Notes: a model not told the origin generated them from the sequence alone. DNA of 64,000 nt from Alphaproteobacteria bacterium (GCA_015654635.1 JAATGP010000013.1:62001-126000); one strand, 5' to 3'. Positions 52,778 to 62,259 are shown, numbered from the stretch's first letter. Numbers and translations: made by a program.

Positions 52778-54082
52778 CTAATCCCCAAACACCCGTTCAA
52801 AAATCGTGTCGACATTTTTGAAATGGAAGCTGGCATCGAACAGCGCTTCCAGTTCGGCATCGCTCAGCGCCGCGGATACTTCTGGGTCGGCTTTGAGCAG
52901 TGTCAGAAGCGGGCCTTCGTTGTTCCAGGTGCGCATGGCGTTCTTTTGCACCAGGCGATAGGCGTGTTCGCGCGCGATGCCTTTTTGCGTCAGCGCCAGC
53001 ATCACGCGCTGGGAATTCACCAGTCCCTGCGTGCGATCCAGATTGGCCTGCATGCGCGCGGGATAGATGACGAGCTTGGCGATGATTGCCGCCGTGCGGC
53101 AGATGGCGAAATCCAGCGTGATGGTGGCATCGGGGCCGATGTAGCGCTCCACCGAGGAATGCGAGATATCGCGCTCATGCCACAGCGCCACGTTCTCCAG
53201 CGCCGGGGTCACATAGGCCCGCACCATCCGCGCCAGCCCCGTCACGTTTTCGCTCAAGACCGGATTGCGCTTGTGCGGCATGGCCGAGGAGCCCTTCTGG
53301 CCGGGCGAGAAATATTCCTCGGCTTCCAGAACTTCGGTGCGCTGCAGATGGCGGATCTCGACCGCGAGGCGCTCCAGCGACGAGGCCACCACACCCAGCG
53401 TGGCGAAGAAGGCGGCATGGCGGTCGCGCGGGATCACTTGGGTGGAAACTGGCTCCACGGCGAGGCCGAGCTTTTCGGCGACATAGGCTTCCACTTTGGG
53501 CGAGACGCTGGCAAAGGTGCCGACGGGGCCGGAAATAGCGCAGGTGGCGATCTCTTTGCGTGCGGTCACCAGCCGCTCCCGGGCGCGCACGAACTCAGCG
53601 TAATAGCCGGCAAGCTTCAGGCCAAAGGTGGTGGGTTCGGCATGGATACCGTGGCTGCGTCCGATGGTGGCGGTATATTTGTGCTCGATGGCGCGCTTCT
53701 TCAGCGCCTCCAGCAGGATGTCGATATCCTCAATCAGGATATTGCTGGCGCGTTTGAGCTGCACCGCAAGGCAGGTGTCGAGCACATCGGATGAGGTCAT
53801 GCCTTGATGCACAAAGCGTGCCTCAGGCCCCACGATCTCCGACAGATGGGTCAGAAAGGCGATGACGTCGTGTTTGACCTCACGCTCGATTTCGTCGATG
53901 CGGTCGACATTGAATTCGGCGGCGCTGCCCTTTTCCCAGACCGTCTTGGCCGCTTCCAAGGGGATCACGCCCTCTTCGGCCAGCGCAAAGGCGGCATGGG
54001 CCTCGATCTCGAACCAGATGCGGAATTTGCTGGCGGGCGACCAGAGCGAGGCCATTTCGGCGCGGGAATAACGGGGGATCAT
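52778..54082 (-). CDS. purB: Adenylosuccinate lyase
   Basis: A 434-residue fumarase/aspartase-superfamily enzyme. The signature GQKGSSAMPHKRNPVLSENVTGL is complete, including the catalytic Ser loop. The N-terminal MIPRYSRAEMASLWSP and the conserved TSSDVLDTCLAVQL and GRSHGIHAEPTTFG histidine blocks are present. It cleaves SAICAR and adenylosuccinate, releasing fumarate. It closes the purine cluster and ends three bases after the DUF1476 remnant on the opposite strand. Confidence 0.98.
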   Translation of the reverse strand: MIPRYSRAEMASLWSPASKFRIWFEIEAHAAFALAEEGVIPLEAAKTVWEKGSAAEFNVDRIDEIEREVKHDVIAFLTHLSEIVGPEARFVHQGMTSSDVLDTCLAVQLKRASNILIEDIDILLEALKKRAIEHKYTATIGRSHGIHAEPTTFGLKLAGYYAEFVRARERLVTARKEIATCAISGPVGTFASVSPKVEAYVAEKLGLAVEPVSTQVIPRDRHAAFFATLGVVASSLERLAVEIRHLQRTEVLEAEEYFSPGQKGSSAMPHKRNPVLSENVTGLARMVRAYVTPALENVALWHERDISHSSVERYIGPDATITLDFAICRTAAIIAKLVIYPARMQANLDRTQGLVNSQRVMLALTQKGIAREHAYRLVQKNAMRTWNNEGPLLTLLKADPEVSAALSDAELEALFDASFHFKNVDTIFERVFGD

Positions 54083-54112
54083 GCGGCGGTTTCCAGGGGA
54101 GCGGGCCGGAAA

Positions 54113-55711
54113 CTAGACCGAACCCGGTCCGTGTGAAAGGCCACGCTCATCGCTCGATAGGGTGGGCAAGCTGACCGCCTCAATCAGGGCTTTGGTGGCC
54201 TCGTGCTTAGGGGCATGCACCAGATGGGCGATCGCGCCGCGCTCCACCAGCTTGCCCGCTTCAAACACCATGGCATCCTCGGCTAAGGCCTGGGCGATGG
54301 TGAAGTCAGAGGTCACTACCAGAAAGGTGGGGTCCTGGTGGCTGCGGAAATCGATCAGCACCTCGCGCAAAATGTTCTGGGCATGGGCGTCGAGCCCGCT
54401 CAGCGCCTCGTCGATCACCACCAGCAACGGGGCGCCGACGATGGCACGCGCCACCTGCAAGCGGCGTTTGTCGAAGACCGATAGCGTCGCCACCCGCCGC
54501 TTGCCGTCATGGGAGGCAAGCCCCACCCGTTTCAACGCCGTGTCGCGATAGCCCGCCACCAGCTCGCCGGTGAGATTGAGATGGGCGCGTAAGGGCTCCT
54601 CCACAGTGTCGTAAAGGGTCATGCGCGGATCGAGCGTGTCATCGCGGCCGGTGATGAAGGCAATGCGGCGGCGAATACGGGCTGCCATCGCCACCGACAG
54701 CACGTTAAGATCGACGGCATCGAACAGCACACAGCCTTTGGGCGCCGGATCAAACCCCAACACCAGGCGCATCAGCGCCTCGCGGCCAGAGCCGGGCTCG
54801 CCCACCAGCGCCAGTGCGGCGCCCCGGCGCAGCTCGAAGGTCAGCCCGTCGCGGCCTGCGCTTTCGCCGCCAAAGGCCAAATTGTGCACCTGTAGCAGCG
54901 GCTGGCCGCGCACCGCGCCGCGTGGTTTGGGAACGCCCGTTTTCAGCCTTGGCAGGGCCTCGAACAGGCGGCGGGTATAGGCATGGGCATGGCCGCTCAG
55001 CAGCCGTTCGGCGCTGCCTTCTTCGACCACGCGGCCACCGCGCAGAACCAATACCCGCCCCCCCAGCCTTGTCGCTGGCTGCAAGCCTCCAGTGGCAAAG
55101 ATGAGGGCAAAGCCCAAGCGCTTTTGGGTGGCGTCCAAGGCTTCCAGCAGCAGTTTGACCGCTCGGGGGCCGAGATCGGCGACAGCTGAGTTGGCCAGTA
55201 CCAGATCCGGCGTTTGGGCCGCGACGCAGGCCAGAAGCGCAATGGCTTGAGTCAGAGGATCCAGGTTGTCCGGCGTGGTGTCGAGCATCGGCAGCGTCAC
55301 CCCGCCGGGAAGCTGCTCCAGGGCTAGGCGCAAATCTTCGCGGGCGCTGCCGGATGGCGCCCTCAGCTGGCGCGACACCACGCGCGTCAGCTGCTTCAGC
55401 ACGCTGCCATGGGGGGCCAAAGGCTGGCTCAAAGGATTGGGCAGATAGGCGACGCGAAGGTTGGCGCGCTGGCGCGAACTGGCCGGAACGGGTGGTCCTC
55501 CAGCATAACGGATGGTGCCCGAAACCGTATCGCCAGCCGCCGCAAAGCCGCCGAGAATGCGGAGCAGCGCATCCTTGCCGGCCCCAGCCTCGCCCAGCAC
55601 CACCAGTTTTTCTCCCGCCGCCAGACGAAAGGACAGCCGGTCGAGAATGGTCTCGCCGCCTCGCATCAGGCTGACGCCCGAAAGCTCCAAAAGGGGGCCG
55701 CTTTCCATCAT
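54113..55711 (-). CDS. Tandem ABC ATPase of oligopeptide type with degenerate catalytic motifs
   Basis: A 532-residue fusion of two nucleotide-binding domains, like DppD-DppF fusions. Nearly every catalytic motif is altered. Walker A reads GEAGAGKDA in half 1 and GEPGSGREA in half 2, so the Lys-Ser/Thr pair is lost. The LSGGQ signatures are LDPLTQA and LSVFDKR. The Q-loop glutamines and H-loop histidines are gone (TGGLQPA, TSDFTIA). Walker B in half 1 is LVLANSAVADL, without Asp-Glu; only half 2 keeps VVIDEALSGLD. The reading frame is intact and coupled to two permease genes, so it is probably expressed. Normal ATP hydrolysis looks doubtful. Confidence 0.82.
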   Translation of the reverse strand: MMESGPLLELSGVSLMRGGETILDRLSFRLAAGEKLVVLGEAGAGKDALLRILGGFAAAGDTVSGTIRYAGGPPVPASSRQRANLRVAYLPNPLSQPLAPHGSVLKQLTRVVSRQLRAPSGSAREDLRLALEQLPGGVTLPMLDTTPDNLDPLTQAIALLACVAAQTPDLVLANSAVADLGPRAVKLLLEALDATQKRLGFALIFATGGLQPATRLGGRVLVLRGGRVVEEGSAERLLSGHAHAYTRRLFEALPRLKTGVPKPRGAVRGQPLLQVHNLAFGGESAGRDGLTFELRRGAALALVGEPGSGREALMRLVLGFDPAPKGCVLFDAVDLNVLSVAMAARIRRRIAFITGRDDTLDPRMTLYDTVEEPLRAHLNLTGELVAGYRDTALKRVGLASHDGKRRVATLSVFDKRRLQVARAIVGAPLLVVIDEALSGLDAHAQNILREVLIDFRSHQDPTFLVVTSDFTIAQALAEDAMVFEAGKLVERGAIAHLVHAPKHEATKALIEAVSLPTLSSDERGLSHGPGSV

Positions 55712-56508
55712 GCGCGCTCGCCTTCTTCAAGACCTGCTGCCAGCCGGGCGCAGAGGATGAAGAGGATTAAGGCAAGGCCGGGAAAGACCGCCGTCCACCA
55801 GGCGGTGAAGTGATTAATTTTTGCCGCGGCGATGATAAGGCCGAGATCGCGCGCCGGCGGCTCGGCGCCAAAGCCCAGGAAGCTTGCCGTCGAGACGATG
55901 ATGGTCACCGCCGTCAGGGCGCGGGCAATGACCGTCAGAAAGACATGGCGAAAGTCATAGGTCAGGTCGCGTTGCAGCAGCGACAGGCTTGGAATGCCGG
56001 TGGCAAGGGCATAGTCCGAATGCGCCGAGTGCAGATCGATCCGGTCGAAGGCGCGTACAAAACCCAGCGGCGCGGCGCCAAATCCGGCCGCCACCGCGAC
56101 AAAAAGATGATCCGTCAGGCCGACGATGACGATGGCCAGCAGCAAGGGCGGAATGGTGCCCAGAACCCCAAACAGGCCGCGCAGCGTCAGCGCTAAAGGC
56201 CGCGGCAATCTGGCGGCTATGGCGCCGAATAAGCCGCCCAAGACAATGGCGACGAGCGCCGCCCACATCGCCAGTCGGCCCGTCTCGGCAAGCCCATGCA
56301 GGGTTTCGCTGAGAACATCACGGCCCAACATGTCGGTGCCGAAGGGATGCGCATCGGAAGGCGGCCCAAGCTCGGTCCCCGCAAATTCCATCCCGGCGGG
56401 CGCATGGGCCAGAAAATCGCTGAGGAACATGGTGATCAAAAACAGCGCCAGACCGAACCAGCCGAGACCGCGCAAAATATTGCCGATAATGGTGGGGTTG
56501 CGGGTCAC
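55708..56508 (-). CDS. ABC permease, DppC/OppC-like, divergent
   Basis: A 266-residue inner-membrane protein when started at GTG 56508, which overlaps the DppB-like stop as GTGA. The longer upstream frame only shadows that gene. It shows the HPFGTDMLGRDVLSETLHG segment typical of DppC, then about five helices (WAALVAIVLGGLFGAI, LLLAIVIVGLTDHLF). The cytoplasmic EAA loop that docks with the ATPase is poorly conserved (YALATGIPSLSLLQRDL), matching the degenerate ATPase. The ATPase gene starts across its stop codon. No substrate-binding protein is nearby. Confidence 0.8.
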   Translation of the reverse strand: MTRNPTIIGNILRGLGWFGLALFLITMFLSDFLAHAPAGMEFAGTELGPPSDAHPFGTDMLGRDVLSETLHGLAETGRLAMWAALVAIVLGGLFGAIAARLPRPLALTLRGLFGVLGTIPPLLLAIVIVGLTDHLFVAVAAGFGAAPLGFVRAFDRIDLHSAHSDYALATGIPSLSLLQRDLTYDFRHVFLTVIARALTAVTIIVSTASFLGFGAEPPARDLGLIIAAAKINHFTAWWTAVFPGLALILFILCARLAAGLEEGERA

Positions 56509-57377
56509 GAGGTTTGCCCTCGCGCCAAGAGAAAGCCCAGAACGCGGCCCAGGAAACTTGCCACGATGGTGAGCGCGGCCACGGCGAAAAGGATCACCGC
56601 GGTCATATTCCAGTCGGCCAGGGCCACCGATTTGACGAAGAGATCGGCAGCGCCATCGCGGTGAAACACCCATTCGGCGACCACAGCCGCTGAGACCAAA
56701 GCGAGCACGATGTCTCCGGCACTGGCGATCAGCCCGGCAAAAATTTGCGGCAAGACATAGAACAGCTCAATCTCGAAGCCGCCGAGCCCTAGCCGTCTGA
56801 GGCCGCCGCGAAAGCTGGCCGCGGCAGAACGCGCCGCCGACCGCCGCAAGGCCAGTTGCACCGCCCCAGCCCCGGCCAGCCCCACAGTGGCAATGGGAAG
56901 GACGGCAAGGCGCAAAGCCTCCTCCGGCGAGGCCGCAAGGCCGGTACGTGAGGCAAAGCCCACCGGCCAATGCAAAATCTCGCTGGCGCCGAAGGCAAGC
57001 GCGAGCCCGGCGCAGAACACCGGCGTTGCGGTCACGATCTGCATAATGGGAGCCGCCGCACGTCTGAGCGAGCCGAACGCGAACAAGATGCCAAGCGGCA
57101 ATCCTGCTGCCAGCGCCACCCCGGCGCCCGCAACCAGCAGCAGCAGGGTCGGCGGCAGATGTTGGATAAGCTCCGTCAGAACCGGCAAGCCACTGATGGC
57201 ACTGTGGCCTAGATCGCCTTGGGCGAGATGATGAAGACGATCCAAAACCGCCAGCAGATAAGCGGGCAAGTTGCGCGGACGCGGCTCGGTGATGGCGGAC
57301 AGCGCAACGGCAACCAGCACCGCTCCGCATAGCCCTATCGTCAACCGCGCCAACTGCCGCGCCAGAAATCGCTTCAT
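56505..57377 (-). CDS. ABC permease, DppB/OppB-like, divergent
   Basis: A 290-residue inner-membrane protein. ATG 57377 is used because AGGTGG lies eight bases before it and MKRFLARQLARLTIGL fits the DppB N-terminus. GDLGHSAISGLPVLTELIQHLPPTLLLL matches the DppB first periplasmic segment and helix. The EAA loop region (SAARSAAASFRGGLRRLGLGGFEIELFYVLPQ) keeps only the outline. First gene of a three-gene unit with overlapping stops and starts. It would form the membrane pore with the DppC-like protein; the cargo is unknown. Confidence 0.8.
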   Translation of the reverse strand: MKRFLARQLARLTIGLCGAVLVAVALSAITEPRPRNLPAYLLAVLDRLHHLAQGDLGHSAISGLPVLTELIQHLPPTLLLLVAGAGVALAAGLPLGILFAFGSLRRAAAPIMQIVTATPVFCAGLALAFGASEILHWPVGFASRTGLAASPEEALRLAVLPIATVGLAGAGAVQLALRRSAARSAAASFRGGLRRLGLGGFEIELFYVLPQIFAGLIASAGDIVLALVSAAVVAEWVFHRDGAADLFVKSVALADWNMTAVILFAVAALTIVASFLGRVLGFLLARGQTS

Positions 57378-57441
57378 TGCCCCGCCACCTTTAGCGTCTT
57401 CTATAGCAGTGGTGGGCAGCACCTCGAAGCGCCGGCTTACC

Positions 57442-58146
57442 TTAAAGCAAACCCAGCGCCTTGAAGCTCACATGCCCGCTTCGCCCCACAATCACATGAT
57501 CATGCACCACGATGCGTAAAGCTTTTGCTGCCTCCACAACCTCGCGCGTCATGGTGATATCCGCCTTGCTTGGCGTGGGGTCACCGGAGGGGTGGTTGTG
57601 CACCAGAATGATGGCGGTTGCGCCAAGCTCCAGCGCCCGCTTGACGATTTCGCGCGGATAGACAGGGGTATGGTCCACCGTGCCGCTCGATTGCACTTCA
57701 TCGCCGATCAGGCTGTTCTTGCGGTCGAGAAAGAGGATGCGGAATTCTTCGCGTTGCGCGCGAGCCATGGCGGCCGCACAATAATCCACCAGCGCCGCCC
57801 AGGAGGTGAGGGCCGGTTTACCCAAGAGCCGCGTTTTTGAAAGGCGCAGCGCTGCCGCTTCGACGATTTTCAGATGTGTCGCCACCGAGCCCGTGGCGCC
57901 TTCCACTTCCAGAATACGCTCACGCGGCGCCGCGATGGCTTCGGCAAAACTGCCAAAGCGGGCGATCAAGGCTTTGGCAAGTGGCTTGACATCACGCCGG
58001 GGCAGAGCGGCAAAAAGGGTCAGCTCTAAGAGTTCGTAATCGGGCATGGCATCCGCCCCGCCCTCGACAAAGCGTTCCCGCAAGCGCTCGCGATGGCCGA
58101 GATAATGCGGTGTCTTCTTGTCCTCGCCTGCATCCCCCAAGCCCAA
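57442..58146 (-). CDS. radC: RadC family JAB/MPN domain protein
   Basis: A 234-residue protein. The N-terminal part has [28 protein letters not shown], typical of RadC, with a helix-hairpin-helix-like region. The C-terminal MPN+ metal motif is [16 protein letters not shown]. RadC was once linked to DNA repair; its true biochemical role is undecided and a nuclease or isopeptidase-like zinc activity is only presumed. It is downstream of map by 62 bases in the same direction. Confidence 0.94.
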   Translation of the reverse strand: MGLGDAGEDKKTPHYLGHRERLRERFVEGGADAMPDYELLELTLFAALPRRDVKPLAKALIARFGSFAEAIAAPRERILEVEGATGSVATHLKIVEAAALRLSKTRLLGKPALTSWAALVDYCAAAMARAQREEFRILFLDRKNSLIGDEVQSSGTVDHTPVYPREIVKRALELGATAIILVHNHPSGDPTPSKADITMTREVVEAAKALRIVVHDHVIVGRSGHVSFKALGLL

Positions 58147-58208
58147 ACCCCTGGCCGATTCCGCGAGGCCAAGCCTAGCACTCGGGTGCGCAAGTGAAAG
58201 AGTGGGGC

Positions 58209-59033
58209 TTAAAAGTAAGGCGGCTTATCGAAGCCCTTGGGCGACAGGGTGAAAATTTCAACGCCGTCTTCGGTGACGCCTACCGCATGTTCAAACTGAG
58301 CCGAAAGCGAACGGTCGCGGGTCACCGCCGTCCAGCCATCGGACAACACTTTGACGCCATAGCCACCCAGATTGATCATCGGCTCAACGGTAAAGAACAT
58401 GCCCGGCTTCAGCGGAATGCCGTGCCCCGGTTTGCCGTAATGGACGATATTGGGCAGCGCGTGGAAGACTTGGCCCAGCCCATGGCCGCAGAAATCGCGT
58501 ACCACGCTGCATTTCTCTTCGTTCTCGACATAGGATTGAATGGCATGGCCGATGTCGCCGGTGGTGCCGCCTGGTTTGATGGCAGCGATGCCGCGCAACA
58601 TCGATTCATAGGTAATCTCGACCAGCCGCGCGGCTTTGCGCTTCACATCCCCGACCAGATACATCCTGGAGGTGTCGCCGTGCCAGCCGTCCAGTATCAC
58701 CGTCACATCGATATTAACGATGTCGCCATCCTTGAGCGGGCGGTCCGAGGGGATGCCGTGGCAGACCACATGATTGATCGAGGTACACAGCGTGTGCTTG
58801 TAACCGCGATAGCCCAGACAGGCGGGAATGGCGCCATGGCTAACGGTGTAATCGAAGGCAAGCTTGTCGAGATAGGCGGTGGTGACCCCGGGCTTGACCT
58901 CTGGCACCAAGAGATCCAGCACCTCCGCCGCCAACCGTCCGGCCCGGCGCATGCCTTCGAAATCTTTGGCGGTGTGCAGGGCGACGGCAAAATGGGCTTT
59001 GCGGGCGGCCTCGAAAACTTCGGTGACTTGCAT
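58209..59033 (-). CDS. map: Methionine aminopeptidase type I
   Basis: A 274-residue pita-bread peptidase. The five metal ligands can be placed: Asp in VNIDVTV, Asp in WHGDTSR, His in FCGHGLG, Glu in FFTVEPM and Glu in AQFEHAV. The substrate His lies in GYKHTLC. It removes N-terminal methionine from nascent proteins. An 8-bp hairpin (59062-59069 with 59086-59093) lies in its leader about 30 bases before the start. Identification is certain. Confidence 0.97.
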   Translation of the reverse strand: MQVTEVFEAARKAHFAVALHTAKDFEGMRRAGRLAAEVLDLLVPEVKPGVTTAYLDKLAFDYTVSHGAIPACLGYRGYKHTLCTSINHVVCHGIPSDRPLKDGDIVNIDVTVILDGWHGDTSRMYLVGDVKRKAARLVEITYESMLRGIAAIKPGGTTGDIGHAIQSYVENEEKCSVVRDFCGHGLGQVFHALPNIVHYGKPGHGIPLKPGMFFTVEPMINLGGYGVKVLSDGWTAVTRDRSLSAQFEHAVGVTEDGVEIFTLSPKGFDKPPYF

Positions 59034-59170
59034 CAGGGCGGGATCGATCTTTGAGTTTGAATGGACCCCTAATCTAGGATGCTGCGGGGTCCAATTCCAG
59101 AACCCTTCGAGCTTAAGACGTAGAATTGCCTATGCCCGGCAGACGAATCCGCCGGGCCATAAGCACAAAC

Positions 59171-59953
59171 TCACCGGCCAATCCCATACCGGGCGGCGGG
59201 TTTTTCCTGGCGGAAATTCGGCAACATCGCCTGACGGGCCGCTTCATAAGCCTGCCACTGAGCCTCGTCGGGCAGGGGCGGAATGGTGACGGCTTCGCGC
59301 CGGTCAAAGCCCGCCAGCGCCGCATCGACAAGGTCACTCACCTCCATTACGCCTTCGATTTTGTTCACGTCGAGCCCGCTGCGCTCCCAGATTTCGGTGC
59401 GCGTGGCGGCAGGCAGCACCGCTTGCACATAAACCCCTTTGGGAGCCAGCAGCAGATTTAAGGATTGCGACAGGCGCAGGATGAAGGATTTGGTGCCGCC
59501 ATAAGCCTCGAAACCCAGTTCCGGCGTCAACGCCAGAATGGAGGAGATGTTCACGATGGCGCCGCGGCCTTGCTGGGCTAAACGGGGCGCGATCACATTG
59601 GCAAGGCGCGTCGGCACAGTGACATTCAGCGTGATCAGGCGGGTGACATCATCCGGACTCTGGTCGAGAAAATTGCCCGGCAAGGCGATACCGGCGTTGT
59701 TGATGAGAATGCCGATGCCGTCTTGCAGTCTGGCTTCCACCTTCGCAAGTTCTGCGGGCTCGACCAGATCGGCAGGCAGAACCTCGACTTTGACTCCGGT
59801 CTCGCGGATCAGGCGGGCAGCCAGCGTGGCCAGTCTGGCGCCATCGCGTGCCACCAGCACCAGATCGTGGCCGCGCTTGGCAAAGCGGTCGGCATAGACC
59901 GCACCGATCCCCGTGGAAGCGCCCGTAATCAGAACCTTGTCTTTGTTGCTCAT
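59171..59953 (-). CDS. Short-chain dehydrogenase/reductase
   Basis: A 260-residue SDR. Motifs are TGASTGIGAVYADRFA for the cofactor, NNAGIALPG, the serine in IVNISSI, and YGGTK as YxxxK. The LVLVARDGARL segment favours NADPH. It is the mirror partner of the TetR gene at 60069, with 115 bases between divergent starts, so TetR likely represses it. The substrate is unknown. Confidence 0.91.
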   Translation of the reverse strand: MSNKDKVLITGASTGIGAVYADRFAKRGHDLVLVARDGARLATLAARLIRETGVKVEVLPADLVEPAELAKVEARLQDGIGILINNAGIALPGNFLDQSPDDVTRLITLNVTVPTRLANVIAPRLAQQGRGAIVNISSILALTPELGFEAYGGTKSFILRLSQSLNLLLAPKGVYVQAVLPAATRTEIWERSGLDVNKIEGVMEVSDLVDAALAGFDRREAVTIPPLPDEAQWQAYEAARQAMLPNFRQEKPAARYGIGR

Positions 59954-60068
59954 GGATTTTTCCTGCTTCAGGTTTATATGATGGTCGTAATGATTGAAGA
60001 TAGATGATGACCGTCCTGAATAACTTCAAGAGGCAGGGTCCGAAAAAGGAATAGCCGGGTAGAAAAAA

Positions 60069-60620
60069 ATGAAAGTCAGCCGCCAGCAGGTCGCCGAGAA
60101 TCGCCGCAAAATCCTGGAAGTTGCCGGAAAACTCTTTCGCGAGAAGGGCTTGGAAGCCGTCACCGTGGCCGAGATCATGGCCGGGGCGGGCCTGACCCAT
60201 GGCGGCTTTTATGGCTATTTTCCCTCCAAGGAGGCGCTGATCGCCCATACGCTGGCAGCCGTGGTGGGCGAACCCCGGGGCCCGCAAGAGACGCAGGACG
60301 CTTTCATCGCCCGCTATTTATCCTGTGCCCATAAGGACAATCGCGGCAGCGGCTGCCCCGTGGCAGCGCTGGCGGGCGATGTCGCGCGCATGCCGTCCGA
60401 GGTGCGCGCCGCGATGACCGGGGTGCTGGCGGCCCAGCTCGAGCGTCTTGTCGAAACTGCGGCTGGCGACACGCCGCAACAGCGGCGCCAAAATGCCATT
60501 GGGACCTATGCGGCCTTGGTCGGTGGGCTTACGCTGGCGCGCATGAGCAATGATGAACGCCTTTCGGCAGACATCCTGGAAGCGACCAAAGCCTTCTTAT
60601 CCGGGCCCGTGAAATCATGA
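60069..60620 (+). CDS. TetR family transcriptional regulator
   Basis: A 183-residue regulator. The helix-turn-helix (RRKILEVAGKLFREKGLEAVTVAEIMAGAGLTHGGFYGYFPSKEAL) is typical of the AcrR/TetR group. The C-terminal half is the helical ligand domain, with a Cys in NRGSGCPVAAL, as in the DhaR/NemR-like subset. It is divergent from the SDR gene and overlaps the next gene by four bases (ATGA at 60617-60620). It probably senses an electrophile or small organic compound. Confidence 0.92.
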   Translation: MKVSRQQVAENRRKILEVAGKLFREKGLEAVTVAEIMAGAGLTHGGFYGYFPSKEALIAHTLAAVVGEPRGPQETQDAFIARYLSCAHKDNRGSGCPVAALAGDVARMPSEVRAAMTGVLAAQLERLVETAAGDTPQQRRQNAIGTYAALVGGLTLARMSNDERLSADILEATKAFLSGPVKS

Positions 60621-61369
60621 GCAATCCCACCGCCGCCATTCTGGTGATCGGCAACGAGATTCTGTCCGGCCGCACCCAGGACACCAATTCCCATACGCTG
60701 GCGCGCTTTCTGGCGCCGCTCGGCATCACCCTGTCCGAGATCCGCACCGTCGCCGATGACGAGGGTGAAATCGTCTCGGCGCTGAACGCCTTGCGGGCGC
60801 GCTATACTTACGTCTTCACCACGGGCGGCATCGGTCCCACCCATGATGACATCACCACCGATGCGGTGGCGGCGGCTTTCGCTGTCGGCATCGATTTTCA
60901 TCCCGAAGCCATGGCGCTGCTCGCCGCGCGCTATGCCGAACGCGGCGAAGATTTCAATCCGATGCGCCAGCGCATGGCGCGCGTGCCCCATGGTGCCAGC
61001 TTGATCAAAAATCCAGTTTCGGTCGCACCCGGTTTTCAGCTCGCCAATGTCTTCGTCCTGGCCGGTGTGCCCTCGGTCCTCGCGGCAATGCTGGACGATC
61101 TGGCACCACGGCTGGCGCGCGGCGCGGTGATGCATGCCATCACCGTGGCAGCCTCGGTGGCCGAAGGCGATATCGCTGCGGCCCTTGCCGTCCTTCAAAA
61201 AGATCATCCCGGCGTTGCCATCGGCTCTTATCCCTACTACCGGCCCGAAGGATATGGCGTGCAACTGGTGGCCCGTGGCCTTGATAAAGCGGCGGTGGAG
61301 ACGGTTGCGGCAGCCATCGAAGTCCTGCTGCGGAGCGTTGGTGCACAACCAGAACGCTTGACCCTATGA
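60617..61369 (+). CDS. CinA N-terminal-like molybdopterin-binding domain protein
   Basis: A 250-residue protein of the COG1058 type. The N-terminal AAILVIGNEILSGRTQDTNSHTLARFL and central FTTGGIGPTHDDITTDAVAAAF blocks form the MoaB/CinA fold. It stops before the CinA C-terminal deamidase domain, so nicotinamide-nucleotide amidase activity is not expected; relatives act as ADP-ribose or NAD-related pyrophosphatases. The ATG is inside the end of the TetR gene, so coupling is likely although the functions seem unrelated. Confidence 0.9.
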   Translation: MSNPTAAILVIGNEILSGRTQDTNSHTLARFLAPLGITLSEIRTVADDEGEIVSALNALRARYTYVFTTGGIGPTHDDITTDAVAAAFAVGIDFHPEAMALLAARYAERGEDFNPMRQRMARVPHGASLIKNPVSVAPGFQLANVFVLAGVPSVLAAMLDDLAPRLARGAVMHAITVAASVAEGDIAAALAVLQKDHPGVAIGSYPYYRPEGYGVQLVARGLDKAAVETVAAAIEVLLRSVGAQPERLTL

Positions 61370-61524
61370 TTGCCGTCTTGCGGAAAAGAAAGCCGCACCC
61401 GCTGCGTCCGCGATGGTAATGCTTTATCAACCATGGCATTATTGGGCCGCTGGGGCATGGCTCCGAGGCGCTGGGTAGGGTTGCGTTGGTCAGGCGGAAT
61501 GCCGTCGGCTAGGGAGTTGGGGGT

Positions 61525-61794
61525 ATGAAGCGCTATTGGCTGGCACTCGCCGTGGGCCTCGGTGTGACCGTCGCTGGCGTTGCCGTGGCCGACAACCTAT
61601 CCTCCGCCAAGCAGGCTGATTTCTTCGCCCCCGGCCAACACCGCTTCTATGTCTGGTGCGGCAGTGGCACGAATTACAGCGCCGTGGAGCGCGGCGCCTC
61701 TGCCGAAGAGGCTCAGATGCGGCTTTATAACGGCATCAAAGCCCAAGGCCACGCGGCCTGCTGGCCGATGTGGCAGGGTAAGATTTCCAGCTAA
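61525..61794 (+). CDS. Small secreted protein of unknown function
   Basis: An 89-residue protein with a signal peptide (KRYWLALAVGLGVTVAGVAVA). The mature part has two cysteines (YVWCGSGTNYSA and HAACWPMWQG) that may form a disulfide. GGGAG and GGGGG lie before the ATG. I recognise no family. It overlaps the convergent MerR gene by four bases. A transcribed, exported product is plausible. Confidence 0.68.
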   Translation: MKRYWLALAVGLGVTVAGVAVADNLSSAKQADFFAPGQHRFYVWCGSGTNYSAVERGASAEEAQMRLYNGIKAQGHAACWPMWQGKISS

Positions 61795-62189
61795 CCGCAG
61801 GCTGTATTGCCGAAGCGGGGCTCGGGCCCTTTTTCGCCATTCTCCATCCACGCGATTTTGCAGCGCATGTATTGGCGTACGGCGTTGATCTGCTTCGCTT
61901 TGGCATCGAATCTGTCGCATTGGCTGCGCATGATCTCGAGCCTGCGGTCTAAGGACATGCCCGCCGAAGCATATTCCTCTCCGAGATCGGCGATTTCCCT
62001 CAAGGTGAATCCCAAACTCTGCGCCAGTTTGATGATGCGGGCTGTGTCGAGATGGTCTTCGCTGAAGATCTGGTAGGGATTGGCGCCCCCTTTGACGCTC
62101 TGCTCCGGCTTGAGCAGCCCTTTACGCACGTAGAAGCGCACGGTGTCCGTCGAAATTCCAGCTTGGCGAGCGAATTCGGAAATTAACAT
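61791..62189 (-). CDS. MerR family transcriptional regulator
   Basis: A 132-residue regulator when started at ATG 62189, which gives the usual N-terminus LISEFARQAGISTDTVRFYVRKGLLKPEQ. The rest is the helical dimerisation segment, ending in MRCKIAWMENGEKGPEP with a few cysteines. It is divergent from the SDR gene at 62260. The 70-base gap contains the MerR-type promoter at 62195-62225. It would twist that promoter to activate the SDR when bound by a metal or organic inducer. Confidence 0.92.
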   Translation of the reverse strand: MLISEFARQAGISTDTVRFYVRKGLLKPEQSVKGGANPYQIFSEDHLDTARIIKLAQSLGFTLREIADLGEEYASAGMSLDRRLEIMRSQCDRFDAKAKQINAVRQYMRCKIAWMENGEKGPEPRFGNTACG

Positions 62190-62194
62190 GAGTG

Positions 62195-62225
62195 TTGACC
62201 TTGGACCTTGGTCTAGGGTTATAGC
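62195..62225 (+). promoter_or_regulatory. MerR-type promoter and dyad operator
   Basis: TTGACC at 62195-62200 and TATAGC at 62220-62225 are 19 bases apart, the over-long spacer typical of MerR-activated promoters. The imperfect 22-base dyad at 62198-62219, with arms ACCTTGGACC and GGTCTAGGGT, lies on the spacer. It drives the SDR at 62260; the divergent merR gene begins six bases to the left. Confidence 0.82.
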
Positions 62226-62259
62226 CCTAAGCCGTGGCAGTAACAAAGGTCAGGACGAG

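Noticed and set aside
52618-52821. Plus-strand frame of 67 codons starting in the DUF1476 remnant
   Set aside because: It is read in the wrong frame; the family signal lies in the frame beginning at 52620 and ending at 52775.
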